Position numbers and translations under genes: made by a program. From Acinetobacter rudis (GTDB taxonomy: Bacteria; Pseudomonadota; Gammaproteobacteria; Pseudomonadales; Moraxellaceae), in assembly GCF_000829675.1 (NCBI RefSeq), contig NZ_BBRX01000003.1:1-54642 (forward strand): a stretch of DNA of 54,642 bases, written 5' to 3'. The first letter of the stretch is position 1, and each line of letters begins with the position of its first letter. This document shows positions 42,214 through 52,500 of this stretch, in pieces. Below the pieces are notes generated by a model, which was given only the letters and a program-made list of their open reading frames with translations, had not been told where the DNA came from and did no database searches.

Positions 42214-43269
42214 ATGAACGCTATAAATATTACACTTAAAGAAGCAAACTTAAGTTTGCCACACCAATTAAAAAAGCAACTGCCTTTGTGTCCATCATTG
42301 ACGCAACAGATTGCACAGCATCGTGAAACAATTGAAGATATCCTTGCTGGACGAGATTCTCGTCTTCTCGTGATTATTGGACCATGTTCAATACATGATC
42401 CGAAAGCGGCTTTAGAATACGCTGCACGTTTAAAGAAATTACAACAACAATTGTCTTCACAGATCTTTTTTGTGATGCGCACCTATATTGAAAAACCACG
42501 TACAACAGTGGGATGGAAAGGTTTTTTGTATGATCCTCATTTGGATGGATCTTCTGATCTCGCTTTAGGCTTACATTTATCTCGTCAACTTTTTCTTGAC
42601 ATTATTGCTATGGGATTGCCAATCGCCAGTGAAATTTTAAACCCAATGGCGACTGGGTATTTTGATGATCTTTTGGCCTGGGGAGCCATTGGAGCAAGAA
42701 CGAGTGAATCACAAATTCATCGTGAAATCTCAAGTCATATGCCTTATAGCATTGGCTTTAAAAATGGTACAGATGGTTCAATCCAAATTGCATTAGATGC
42801 AATTCAATCTGCTAAGCATGCGCATCAATTCTTAGGGATGAATCAACAAGGGTTGCCCGATGTAATACACAGTCAAGGTAATCCACATCCCCATTTGATT
42901 CTCAGGGGAAGTAATCGTGGAACTAACTTTGGTTTACAAAGTATTCAGCAGATGAAAAGTAAACATGCATTGCATTTTCCTGCTTTAGTGATTGATTGTA
43001 GTCATGGCAATAGTGCAAAAGACCCGCAGCGTCAACCTGAGGTATTAGAACAGATTATTGCTGAACGTCAGTTAACAGGTGTTCGTGGTGTGATGTTGGA
43101 AGGTCATCTGGTTGATGGTCAACAAAAAATTTCCGATAATATGTGTTATGGCCAATCTGTCACTGATGGATGTTTAGGTTGGGAGAAAACTAAGCATTTA
43201 ATGTTGCGAGTTGCAGAATCTTTAAAGGTGATGCAGTTAGAAAAAAATCTGTGGTTAGAAATGATGTAA
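42214..43269 (+). CDS. 3-deoxy-7-phosphoheptulonate (DAHP) synthase, second paralogue
   Basis: 351-residue class I DAHP synthase that commits phosphoenolpyruvate and erythrose 4-phosphate to aromatic synthesis. Motifs: IIGPCSIHDPKAALEYAARL, EKPRTTVGWKGFLYDP, GARTSESQIHREI, SIGFKNGTDGS, LILRGSNRGTNFG and DCSHGNSAKDPQRQP. It differs clearly from the paralogue at 4791-5882, so the two are old duplicates or isoenzymes with different feedback ligands. Upstream lies a transcript with two aromatic-rich leader peptides and an attenuator, indicating supply-linked control. aroF, aroG or aroH cannot be chosen by eye. Ribosome site AAAGGG; strong terminator downstream. Confidence 0.95.
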   Translation: MNAINITLKEANLSLPHQLKKQLPLCPSLTQQIAQHRETIEDILAGRDSRLLVIIGPCSIHDPKAALEYAARLKKLQQQLSSQIFFVMRTYIEKPRTTVGWKGFLYDPHLDGSSDLALGLHLSRQLFLDIIAMGLPIASEILNPMATGYFDDLLAWGAIGARTSESQIHREISSHMPYSIGFKNGTDGSIQIALDAIQSAKHAHQFLGMNQQGLPDVIHSQGNPHPHLILRGSNRGTNFGLQSIQQMKSKHALHFPALVIDCSHGNSAKDPQRQPEVLEQIIAERQLTGVRGVMLEGHLVDGQQKISDNMCYGQSVTDGCLGWEKTKHLMLRVAESLKVMQLEKNLWLEMM

Positions 43270-43291
43270 ATCAGGTTAGATATATCAGGAC

Positions 43292-43331
43292 AATGGCCTC
43301 AAATAGATCATAATATTTGAGGCCATTTTTT
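43292..43331 (+). terminator. intrinsic terminator of the second DAHP synthase
   Basis: AATGGCCTCAAAT (43292-43304) pairs exactly with ATTTGAGGCCATT (43315-43327), 13 bp, followed by a T run. Confidence 0.9.
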
Positions 43332-43400
43332 ATTGAAAATTAAAGTAATATCAGTCACTCAGGTTATAATGTCAGCAGTATGATTAAGGGATTGAATGTG

Positions 43401-44300
43401 ATGACGCTAAAACAGATTAAAAGTTTCTTAATTTTGGCGAGAACACTCAATTATGCCAATGCTGCAACTGAGTTGTTTATTAGTCAGTCAGCACTGAGTT
43501 TAACCATTAAAGCTTTAGAAGAAGAACTGGGGGGTAAATTATTTAAGCGTAATACACGTCGTGTAGAGCTGACCGAAGAGGGTAAATCGCTGATCCCTTA
43601 TGCCAGAAGGCTAATGGCCAATTGGGAAGAAATGGAGCATGATCTAAAACAACGCTTTAAGTTTAATCGTGGAAGTTTAACGCTTGCCTCCATGCCATAT
43701 ATAACTCATGCAGTTTTGCCTGAAATTATTCAAAGATTTTTGTCCTTACACCCCAATATTAGTTTTTCAATTCATGATATTACCAATGAATCTGTTATAG
43801 AGTTAGTAAAGGATGGGGTATTTGAATTAGGTATTAGTTTTGAGCCTGAGTTTAAAGATCAGCTAGAATTTATGCCTTTATTTGATGAAGATTTTGTCGC
43901 TTTGCTAAATAAGTCACATGAAATGGCGCAGTGTGAAAGTATTACATGGCAAGACCTCTGTCTGAATCGTTTTGTAACTTTACAACGACCATCGATTGTA
44001 CGTTATTTGATTGATGAGTTTTGCCAATCAAAACAATTATCTTTAGATGTGCAATTAGAGTGCCATCAGATCTCTTCAGTTTGTAATTTTGTTGCTGAGG
44101 GTGCAGGCGTAACGGTGATTCCAAGACATTTTCAGCACCATATTGATCATGAGCGTACAGTGATTATTGAAATTAGTGGAAAACCTTTACAGAAACAAGT
44201 GGGGATTATTTATAAGAAGAATTTTGAAGTATCTAAAATTTCAGCACAGTTCATTGAATGCTTTGCCTCAAGTAGTATTGCGCAATTAGCGCCCAATTAA
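43401..44300 (+). CDS. LysR family regulator upstream of the CoA-transferase cluster
   Basis: 299-residue LysR protein. Helix-turn-helix at ~1-60: LKQIKSFLILARTLNYANAA and SQSALSLTIKALEEELGGKL, wing FKRNTRRVELTEEGK. The effector domain has LTLASMPYITHAVLPEIIQR and ends with the EGAGVTVIPRHF turn. The ATG at 43401 has AAGGGA nine bases upstream; an ATG at 43380 lacks one. It is transcribed toward the CoA-transferase/thiolase/transporter genes with a 112-bp gap, so it probably regulates that short-chain fatty acid or ketone-body cluster rather than the DAHP synthase behind it, which is closed off by a terminator. Confidence 0.93.
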   Translation: MTLKQIKSFLILARTLNYANAATELFISQSALSLTIKALEEELGGKLFKRNTRRVELTEEGKSLIPYARRLMANWEEMEHDLKQRFKFNRGSLTLASMPYITHAVLPEIIQRFLSLHPNISFSIHDITNESVIELVKDGVFELGISFEPEFKDQLEFMPLFDEDFVALLNKSHEMAQCESITWQDLCLNRFVTLQRPSIVRYLIDEFCQSKQLSLDVQLECHQISSVCNFVAEGAGVTVIPRHFQHHIDHERTVIIEISGKPLQKQVGIIYKKNFEVSKISAQFIECFASSSIAQLAPN

Positions 44301-44412
44301 AGTCAGTCTTTTTTCGATATATTAACAAAACTCATTAATCATTAAATACATTCAATTTCTCATTCTGATCATAGCGTGTTAAAACAAAATGAATCAGTAA
44401 GGAAACTTGAAT

Positions 44413-45114
44413 ATGAATAAGGTTTTTTCTTCAGCACAACTTGCATTACAAGATGTTGTTGCAAACCAACAAACAATAGCTGTTGGTGGTTTTGGTCTAT
44501 GTGGTATTCCAGAAGCTTTGATTGAGGCGCTTAAGCACAGTGGTGTTTCTGGACTGACCTGTGTGAGCAATAACGCGGGTATTGATGGTGTTGGCTTAGG
44601 TTTGTTACTTGAAACCAAGCAAATCAAAAAAATGATCGCATCTTATGTAGGTGAAAATAAAGAGTTTGAACGCCAGTTTTTATCTGGTGAACTTGAAGTG
44701 GAATTGACTCCACAGGGAACTCTTGCCGAAAAACTCCGTGCAGGTGGTGCAGGTATTCCAGCTTTTTATACTGCAACAGGTTATGGTACGCAAATCGCTG
44801 AAAATAAAGAAAGCCGCGAATTTTCAGGTAAGCACTATATTTTAGAACAATCGATCGTGGCAGATGTTGCTTTGGTCAAAGCCTATAAAGCAGATAAAGC
44901 GGGTAATTTGATCTTTAGAAAGACTGCACGTAATTTTAATCCTGAGTGCGCCATGGCGGGGAAAATCACCATTGTCGAAGTGGAAGAAATTGTAGAGATT
45001 GGTGAATTAGAACCTGATGATATTCATTTACCTGGGATTTTTGTAAATCGTATTGTGCTTAATGCTCATCCAGAAAAACGAATTGAACAAAAAACATTGC
45101 GTGCAGAAGCTTAA
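44413..45114 (+). CDS. 3-oxoacid CoA-transferase subunit A
   Basis: 233-residue alpha subunit of a two-subunit succinyl-CoA or acetate:acetoacetate CoA-transferase. It has the glycine-rich CoA-binding block [20 protein letters not shown], the [20 protein letters not shown] segment and the oxyanion region [20 protein letters not shown], and [20 protein letters not shown] near the end. The ATG at 44413 follows AAGGAAA; a TTG six bases earlier is less likely. Subunit B starts 12 bases after the stop. The pair activates acetoacetate (using succinyl-CoA or another donor) for thiolytic cleavage. The donor acyl-CoA is not clear from sequence, so no symbol is given. Confidence 0.93.
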   Translation: MNKVFSSAQLALQDVVANQQTIAVGGFGLCGIPEALIEALKHSGVSGLTCVSNNAGIDGVGLGLLLETKQIKKMIASYVGENKEFERQFLSGELEVELTPQGTLAEKLRAGGAGIPAFYTATGYGTQIAENKESREFSGKHYILEQSIVADVALVKAYKADKAGNLIFRKTARNFNPECAMAGKITIVEVEEIVEIGELEPDDIHLPGIFVNRIVLNAHPEKRIEQKTLRAEA

Positions 45115-45126
45115 GGAAGAATGATC

Positions 45127-45759
45127 ATGGCTTGGACTAAACAACAAATGGCGCAGCGTGCAGCGCAAGAATTACAAGATGGTTACTATGTCAACCTAGG
45201 TATTGGTTTGCCGACTTTGGTTGCTAACTATATTCCTGATGGTATGAATGTTTGGTTGCATTCAGAAAATGGTTTACTGGGTATTGGTGAATTTCCGACT
45301 GAAGAAACAGTCGATCCTGATTTGATTAATGCGGGTAAGCAAACTGTGACTGTGCAGCGAGGAGGCTCATTTTTCTCAAGCTCAGAATCATTTGCGATGA
45401 TTCGTGGTGGACACGTCAATCTGGCTATCTTAGGCGCTATGGAAGTCTCTGAACAAGGTGATCTTGCAAACTGGATGATTCCTGGTAAAAAAGTAAAAGG
45501 AATGGGTGGGGCCATGGACTTGGTATCTGGAGTACAAAAAGTCGTTGTCCTCATGGAGCATTGCACTAAAGATGGCCAACCGAAAATTTTACCAAAGTGC
45601 AGTTTGCCTTTAACAGGACGAGCTGTAGTACAGCGTATTATTAGTGATCTGGGTGTATTTGATATTGCTGACCAAGGACTGACTGTGGTTGAGTTGGCAG
45701 AAGGCGTAGATTTAGAAGCTGTTCAAGCTGTGACAGGCGTGAAATTGCTGAGTGCTTAA
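45127..45759 (+). CDS. 3-oxoacid CoA-transferase subunit B
   Basis: 210-residue beta subunit. The catalytic glutamate that forms the CoA thioester is E47 in [13 protein letters not shown], and the family blocks [34 protein letters not shown] and [19 protein letters not shown] are all present. The ATG at 45127 has AAGGA nine bases upstream and is preferred to the ATG at 45121, which would be too close. It is coupled to subunit A by a 12-base gap and is followed by the acetyl-CoA acetyltransferase. Confidence 0.93.
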   Translation: MAWTKQQMAQRAAQELQDGYYVNLGIGLPTLVANYIPDGMNVWLHSENGLLGIGEFPTEETVDPDLINAGKQTVTVQRGGSFFSSSESFAMIRGGHVNLAILGAMEVSEQGDLANWMIPGKKVKGMGGAMDLVSGVQKVVVLMEHCTKDGQPKILPKCSLPLTGRAVVQRIISDLGVFDIADQGLTVVELAEGVDLEAVQAVTGVKLLSA

Positions 45760-45837
45760 TTTTTCGCTTATGTATATCGATAGTCAATAAAATCATAGCG
45801 CAATGAAACAACGCATGAATCGAACAGGAAAAAAGGA

Positions 45838-47016
45838 ATGAAGACAGTTTATATTGTTGATGGTGCACGTACAGCAATGGGTGGGTTTCAAGGCTCGCTT
45901 TCAAGTTTAAGCGCGCCTGAGCTATGTGCAGTCGCTGTAAAAGCAGCAGTACAACGTTCAGGTTTACAATCTAGTGATATTCAAGAAGTTATTTTAGGTT
46001 GTGTACTTCCAGCAGGTTTAAAGCAAGGCCCTGCACGTCAAGCAATGCGTTTAGCAGGGATTCCTGATGCAGTTGGTGCAACCACAATCAATAAAATTTG
46101 TGGTTCTGGAATGAAAGCGATTATGCAAGCCAGTGATGCAATTCGTGCAGAAAGTATCGATATTGCGATTGCTGGTGGTATGGAGTCGATGAGTAATTCG
46201 CCTTATTTATTGGCTAAGGCACGCTCTGGCTATCGTATGGGACATGGTGAAATCAAAGACCATATGTTTATGGATGGTTTAGAAGATGCTGAAACAGGCC
46301 GAGCAATGGGAACCTTCGCACAAGGGACTGCCAATGATAAGGGCTACAGCCGAGAAGCCATGGATCAATTTGCTATTCGTTCGCTAAAGCGTGCACAACA
46401 TGCTGTAGAGCAAGGTTATTTTAATAATGAAATTGTAGCCGTTGATGTGACGAGCCGAAAAGGTACGGTTGTTGTGGATAAAGATGAACAACCATTTAAT
46501 GCCAATATTGACAAAATACCTTTACTTAAACCCGCTTTTGCAAAAGATGGCACTGTGACTGCTGCAAATTCAAGTTCAATATCTGATGGCGCTTCTGCTT
46601 TTGTGGTTGCATCAGAAGACGTGGTAAGCGCAAAAAATCTGAAGCCATTGGCCAAGATTGTTGCTTATAGCACACATTCACAGCATCCATCAGAGTTTAC
46701 CTTAGCGCCTGTAGGTGCGATTGAAAAAGTGTTAGCTAAAGCTGGTTGGACTGCAGCTGAAGTAGATCTTTGGGAAATTAATGAAGCTTTTGCAATGGTG
46801 ACCATGTTGGCAATCGATGCATTTAATCTTGATCCTGAACAAGTCAATATTCATGGCGGAGCATGTGCACTAGGTCATCCATTGGGTTCATCAGGTTCAC
46901 GTATCGTTCTTACCCTGATTCATGCATTAAAACGTACTGGAAAGAAAAAAGGTATTGCATCACTGTGTATCGGTGGTGGTGAAGCAACAGCAATTGCGAT
47001 CGAATTGTGCGAATAA
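45838..47016 (+). CDS. atoB: acetyl-CoA C-acetyltransferase (thiolase)
   Basis: 392-residue thiolase that splits acetoacetyl-CoA into two acetyl-CoA, or the reverse. The nucleophilic C88 is in TINKICGSGMKAIMQASDAI. The C-terminal active-site pair is HGGACALGHPLGSSGSRIV (His) and SLCIGGGEATA (Cys). NEAFAM is the third motif. Length and motifs fit biosynthetic or degradative AtoB/PhaA thiolases. It follows the CoA-transferase genes by 78 bases and precedes the fatty acid transporter, giving a coherent acetoacetate/butyrate degradation set. Ribosome site AAAAAAGGA before the ATG. Confidence 0.95.
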   Translation: MKTVYIVDGARTAMGGFQGSLSSLSAPELCAVAVKAAVQRSGLQSSDIQEVILGCVLPAGLKQGPARQAMRLAGIPDAVGATTINKICGSGMKAIMQASDAIRAESIDIAIAGGMESMSNSPYLLAKARSGYRMGHGEIKDHMFMDGLEDAETGRAMGTFAQGTANDKGYSREAMDQFAIRSLKRAQHAVEQGYFNNEIVAVDVTSRKGTVVVDKDEQPFNANIDKIPLLKPAFAKDGTVTAANSSSISDGASAFVVASEDVVSAKNLKPLAKIVAYSTHSQHPSEFTLAPVGAIEKVLAKAGWTAAEVDLWEINEAFAMVTMLAIDAFNLDPEQVNIHGGACALGHPLGSSGSRIVLTLIHALKRTGKKKGIASLCIGGGEATAIAIELCE

Positions 47017-47162
47017 GCTGTTGGATTTAAAGCGGTAGTGTTTTAACAGTTTTACTGTCAATGTTATTAAATTTCGAGCCCGAATGCTTTTAGGAGTGTT
47101 GGGGCTTATTCTTTTCAATATAAAAAAAATCAACTTAAGAAAATACTCAGGAAGGAGTGTAA

Positions 47163-48596
47163 ATGATGGAACAACACAGTGGTGTTTTTGAACGTATGGC
47201 CATTCGCATAAGTAATTGGTCTGAAAAGTGGTTTCCTGATTCGTATGTATTTGCATTATTAGGGGTGATTATTGTTGCGATTGCAGCTTTATTAATCGGT
47301 GCTCCAGCCATTTCAATCAGTGCTGCATTTGGTGATGGTTTCTGGAGTTTGATTCCATTTACTTTGCAAATGACCATGTTAATTGTTTGCGGTTATGTCG
47401 TATCTGTTTCAAAGCCTGTCGAGAAAATGATTCGAGGTTTAGCGAAAATACCTAAGGATGGTCGTACAGCAATTGTCATGATTGCTTTGCTCAGCTTGCT
47501 TATCTCATTAATTCAATGGGCGATGAGCACGGTACTCACTGCTTTATTGGTTATTGCGTTGGCAAAACGTAAAGATCTGAACATGGATTATCGAGCTGCT
47601 GCTGCAGCAGCTTTTGTAGGAATGGGCGCGACTTGGGCATTAGGCTTAAGTTCTTCAGCAGCACAATTACAAGCAAATAAAGATAGTTTGCCTGAAAATA
47701 TTTATCAATTGACTGGTGTAATTCCATTTTCTCAAACCATTTTTTTATGGCAATCCATTGTAATTGTACTGGTATTAATTGTTTTATCTTTGGCGATCGC
47801 CTATTGGTCTGCACCCAAAGGGCCACATGTCAAGACGATGCTAGATTTTGGTTTACAATTTGATGAAGAGAGCTTGACTACACAGCCAAATAAAGATCAA
47901 CAAGACGTCATTAAACGACCTGGTGATTGGTTAGAAACATCGCCGTGGCTGACGATTATCGTATCTGTGATTGGTCTTTTTTGGATTTATGCGGAATTTA
48001 CGACTAAAGATCCGATGATTGCGATTTCTAATTTAAATACTTATAACTTTTTATTTTTAATCTTAGGTTTGATGTTGCATGGTACTCCACGCAGTTTTTT
48101 GAATGCTGTATATAAAGCGGTACCTGCATGTTCAGGTGTATTGATCCAATTTCCACTATACGGCAGCATTGCTTATATGATGACCAAGGCTATTAATGTT
48201 GAAGGTCATTCAGTTTCACATTACATTGCCAGCTTTTTTGTATCGATTTCTAATCAAGAAACATTTCCTGTGATCATGGGGATTTATTCGGCCGTGTTAG
48301 GATTCTTTGTACCATCAGGTGGTGGAAAATGGATTATTGAAGCGCCTTATGTAATGCAGGCTGCAAATGATCTCAAGGTGCATTTGGGGTGGTCGGTACA
48401 GGTGTATAATGCAGCGGAAGCATTGCCTAATTTTATCAATCCATTTTTCATGCTGCCAATGCTGGGAATCTTAAAACTTAAAGCCAAAGATGTGATCGGC
48501 TTTACTGTAACGCAGATGATTTTTCATATCCCAATTGTACTATTTTTACTCTGGTTACTTGGTCGTACTCTAACTTATGTCGCTCCGCAACTTTAA
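47163..48596 (+). CDS. atoE: AtoE-type short-chain fatty acid transporter
   Basis: 477-residue integral membrane protein with about 12 helices, matching the AtoE short-chain fatty acid transporter family. Recognisable stretches: ISNWSEKWFPDSYVFALLGV at the N-terminus, WSLIPFTLQMTMLIVCGYVV, the repeated QWAMSTVLTALLVIALAKRK, and near the end ILGFFVPSGGGKWIIEAPYV, whose SGGGKW is highly conserved. It imports acetoacetate, butyrate or similar acids. It is the last gene of the cluster. AAGGAG stands five bases before the first of two adjacent ATGs. A possible weak terminator hairpin (AGCCC/GGGCT) lies in the spacer before it. Confidence 0.9.
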   Translation: MMEQHSGVFERMAIRISNWSEKWFPDSYVFALLGVIIVAIAALLIGAPAISISAAFGDGFWSLIPFTLQMTMLIVCGYVVSVSKPVEKMIRGLAKIPKDGRTAIVMIALLSLLISLIQWAMSTVLTALLVIALAKRKDLNMDYRAAAAAAFVGMGATWALGLSSSAAQLQANKDSLPENIYQLTGVIPFSQTIFLWQSIVIVLVLIVLSLAIAYWSAPKGPHVKTMLDFGLQFDEESLTTQPNKDQQDVIKRPGDWLETSPWLTIIVSVIGLFWIYAEFTTKDPMIAISNLNTYNFLFLILGLMLHGTPRSFLNAVYKAVPACSGVLIQFPLYGSIAYMMTKAINVEGHSVSHYIASFFVSISNQETFPVIMGIYSAVLGFFVPSGGGKWIIEAPYVMQAANDLKVHLGWSVQVYNAAEALPNFINPFFMLPMLGILKLKAKDVIGFTVTQMIFHIPIVLFLLWLLGRTLTYVAPQL

Positions 48597-48680
48597 TTTT
48601 GATGATCACGGCTGCTCTATATTTTGGAAATATAGCTGAAAATTACATCATGAAATGATTTGAAACTCAGATCGTAATAT

Positions 48681-48714
48681 ACCCAAGATCAATATCTGGT
48701 TTTGGGTTTTTTTT
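48681..48714 (+). terminator. intrinsic terminator after atoE
   Basis: ACCCAA (48681-48686) pairs with TTGGGT (48702-48707), with AGAT/ATCT nested inside, followed by a T run. Confidence 0.75.
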
Positions 48715-49534
48715 ATAATAAAAATAAGCGTGTTTTGGTTGGTTGTTGAACAATAAGATTATTTTGTGATCTGTATCACTTTAATTTGACTAATGAATCA
48801 TAAACTATAAATGTGTGACCTATTTAATACTATTTATATTTACTGTTATGGCATTATGCTGATTTTTGGCGAAAATATAGCTAAATTCTTTGTTTTTTGC
48901 TGCATAAATGTATGGGATAAATATCAATTGATTATTTATTTATCATAAATTTTAAAATTAAATTATATTTAATTGTTAACTATAAGTTAATAAATGAGGT
49001 TGATTTGACTTTGAATTATCGATCTTCATTGCAGTTAATATCTATGAAAATTGATTTTTTTTTGTAAAAAGAACATTTTAGAATAAATAATTATACTATA
49101 TAAACTATTTAATATATTTAAATATAATTGTATGTGGTTTGTCGATGGTGTTTGATTGATCCTAGTGGTTTGTGATCGTAAGTAATTGTTTTGTATGGTA
49201 TTAAAAGTTATATTTCATTATTATTTTATTATAAGTAAGTTTTTTTAATTAACATATCTTGATTATATACTCTACTATTAAAATAATTGATGAAACTATA
49301 ATTTTTTGTTATTTGCTTAATAAGTATACAGGCATAAAAAGTTATTTATAAATATAGACTTTAGTTTTATAAATATATCTTAATGGTTAAAAAGTAGACA
49401 AACGAGTATAATCCAATATTAATTCTATGTATTAAACATAGATTAATTTTAAAACATACATATAATACGCCAGCTCTGTATAAAACATCTCTTTAATATC
49501 TATAAAAGAGATATACGTCACTAAAAGGTTGGGT
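48715..49534. other. AT-rich promoter region of the trimeric autotransporter
   Basis: About 820 bases, strongly AT-rich, with no supported gene. Near the 3' end is a perfect dyad ATCTCTTT/AAAGAGAT (49487-49494 with 49505-49512), which would fall in the 5' untranslated region 23 bases before the adhesin start. AGGTTGGGT is the ribosome site. The long AT-rich stretch may bind H-NS-like silencers; that is inference. Confidence 0.5.
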
Positions 49535-52500
49535 ATGAATAAAGTTTATAAGGTCATCTGGAATGCTTCGGTTGGTGCGTGGGTTGCTGTTTCTGAATTA
49601 GCTACAGCAAAAGGGAAATCGTCAAAATCAGTAAAAGTAATGACTGCAGCAAGTATGCTTTTGGGAGCGACTGTTACTTTTTCTGCCGATGCCTTAGCTG
49701 GTACAGAACTGTCAACGTGTGCCAATGGTGTTGCGAATGCCAAAGCGAGTGGTGATCATAGCGTGGCAATTGGTTGTAAGTCTGATGCTGGTGGTGATCA
49801 CTACATTTATGATAGAAAAAACCCATATAACAAAAAAACAACTGCTGATCCAAATAGTACAAGTTGGAATGATGGGCTTGCGGGTAATACAGCTGTGGGT
49901 ACAGGTGCTAAAGCGGGAGTATCGGGTGGCTTGGCTACAGCTGTAGGTACTTATGCTGCTGCGACTAATACTGCCTCAATCGCTGTGGGTGTTGCAGCTT
50001 TATCAACGGGTAACTCATCTTTAGCAGTTGGCCGTCAATCAGCTGCGACTGCTGACTATGCGCAGGCACTAGGTAACGTTTCTGCTGCAACAGGAAAAGG
50101 CTCTTTGGCTGTTGGTCACTCAGCTACAGCAAATGGTAATCGCTCGATTGCAATTGGTTCGGCCGATATCGATAATGCAACCAGTACCGACCCAAACCAG
50201 CAAGGCACAGACTATCAAACTAAAGATCAGACATTGTCTACAGGCAAAGACTCGATCGCGATTGGTGCTGCTGCAAAAGCCACTAAAGATAATGCATTGG
50301 CCGTTGGTGCTCATGCGAAAGCTGAAGGTAAAGACTCAACGGCAATGGGCTTTCAATCTTCTGCAACAGGAAGTGACTCTTTTGCATTAGGGCGTGAGGC
50401 TAAAGCTGCAGCGAATAACTCTTTTGCAATGGGTGCAAAATCTGAAGCGACAGGTGAAAATGCTTATGCAATGGGTTCTAACTCGCAAGCAGCAGGTAAA
50501 AATGCCTTTGCAATGGGTGGCGAATCAAAAGCATTGGGTGAAAATGCTTTGGCAATTGGTGGTCTTTCTACAGCAAAAGAAAAGAATTCAATTGCAGTTG
50601 GTGTAAACGCCAAAGCCAATTTTGAGAACAGTGTTGCACTAGGTACTGGTGCTGAAGTTAATCATAAAAATAGTATTTCTATTGGTGAAAACTCTAAAAC
50701 CAATGATTACACAACAACAGCTTATCTATATGAAGAAAATGTTGCTGGCGCAAAAGCAACTGGTTCAGTTTCATTTGGTACAGCAGGCAATGAACGTCGT
50801 TTACAAAACGTAGCAGCAGGTTCTTTGGACACTGATGGTGTAAACGTTTCACAATTGAAAAAGCATAAATCGATCACTGATCAAACGGGTGGTGATGTAG
50901 CAAACCATTTAGGTGGTGGCTCTAGTTATAATCCGGTTACAGGCGCAATCACTGCACCTAGCTACCAGATTGATAATAAGACATATACAAATGTTAATGA
51001 TGCACTTATTGCATCTAAGTCTAAATATTACAGTGTAAACGATGATGGTCACCAGCAAGGTAACTATAACAATGATGGTGCGAGTGCATCAGGTTCATTA
51101 GCAGCTGGTATTGATGCTAAGGCACAGGTTGAAAACTCTGTTGCTGTTGGTAATCGAGCTGAAGTTGTTAGACAGCTAACAGATCCAACGATTCCAGTGA
51201 CTGGTGGTGTTGCAATTGGTGAAGTAGCACGTGCTGTAAATGATGGTATTGCAATTGGTCGTAATGCCCAAGCCAATAGTGGTGATGACATTGGTGGGGT
51301 TGCTGTAGGTAATGATTCATTCGCTTATGCACATAGTGTAGCGATTGGTACAAATGCAATTGCTGACCAAGCACATACTGATATTGATAATGCTTCGGTT
51401 GCAATTGGTGCTAAATCTAACTCAGGTAACTCTGATGGTGGTGTTGCAATTGGTATCTCATCTACGATTGGTGATTTAACTTCAGATGCTGTAGCAATCG
51501 GTCGTAAGGCTAATGTACAAGCTGGTGCTGAAAAGAGTTTGGCGCTTGGTTCAAATACAACAATTGCAGCAAATGCAAAAGAATCTACAGCTCTAGGTTT
51601 TGGTGCAACTGTAACTCAAAGCAATGGTACGGCAATTGGTAATGCTTCAAAAGTTACTTTAGAAAATGCTGTGGCGATTGGTTCTAAAGCAACAACTGAC
51701 ACGAATGCGACAAGTGAAATTGAAGCAGAACTCGCTGGTCTTAAGTTTGGTGGTTTTGCTGGTGCAGCTCAAAATGCTGGCGATCAAGTATCATTTGGTT
51801 CAAAAGGTGCAGAACGTCAACTTAAAAATGTTGCAGCGGGCAAAATCAGTGCTGATAGTACAGATGCGATTAATGGTAGCCAATTACATGCAACCAACAC
51901 TGTACTAGGTAATGTTGCGAACTCGACTAAGACGATCTTGGGTGGTAACGCGAATGTGAATACTGATGGGTCACTAACAATGACCAATATTGGTAACACG
52001 AATCAAGACAATATCCATGATGCAATCAAGTCAGTGAATGAAACTGCAAATAAAGGTTGGAACTTAACTGCAAACGGTGCTGATCAGTCACAAGTTAAAC
52101 CTGGTGATGTTGTTGATTTTTCTAATGAAGATGGAAACATTAAAGTCAGTAAAGATGGCAACAATGTTAAAGTTAACTTAGCTAAAGATATCGATCTTAA
52201 AGATGGCAGTATTGTTGCTGGTGATACAACAATCAACAATGCTGGTTTAACCATTAACAATGGTCCAAGCATCACTGTTGGTGGTATCAATGCTGGTGAT
52301 AAAGTAATCAGTAACGTTGCCGCAGGTAAAGACGGTAAAGACGCTGTTAACGTTGATCAATTAAACGAAGTTGCTGCTGCATCTAAAGTGGATGTTAAAG
52401 AAGGCAAAAACGTTAAAGTTGCAACCAAAGTTAATGCGGATGGTAGCAAAGAGTTTACTGTAGCAACTGACACAGTTGTGGACTTTGATAAAGTCACTGT

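Noticed and set aside
49900..51800. Short repeated motifs resembling a CRISPR or tandem-repeat array
   Set aside because: They are in-frame YadA-head coding repeats with variable spacing inside one ORF, not identical repeats with spacers.
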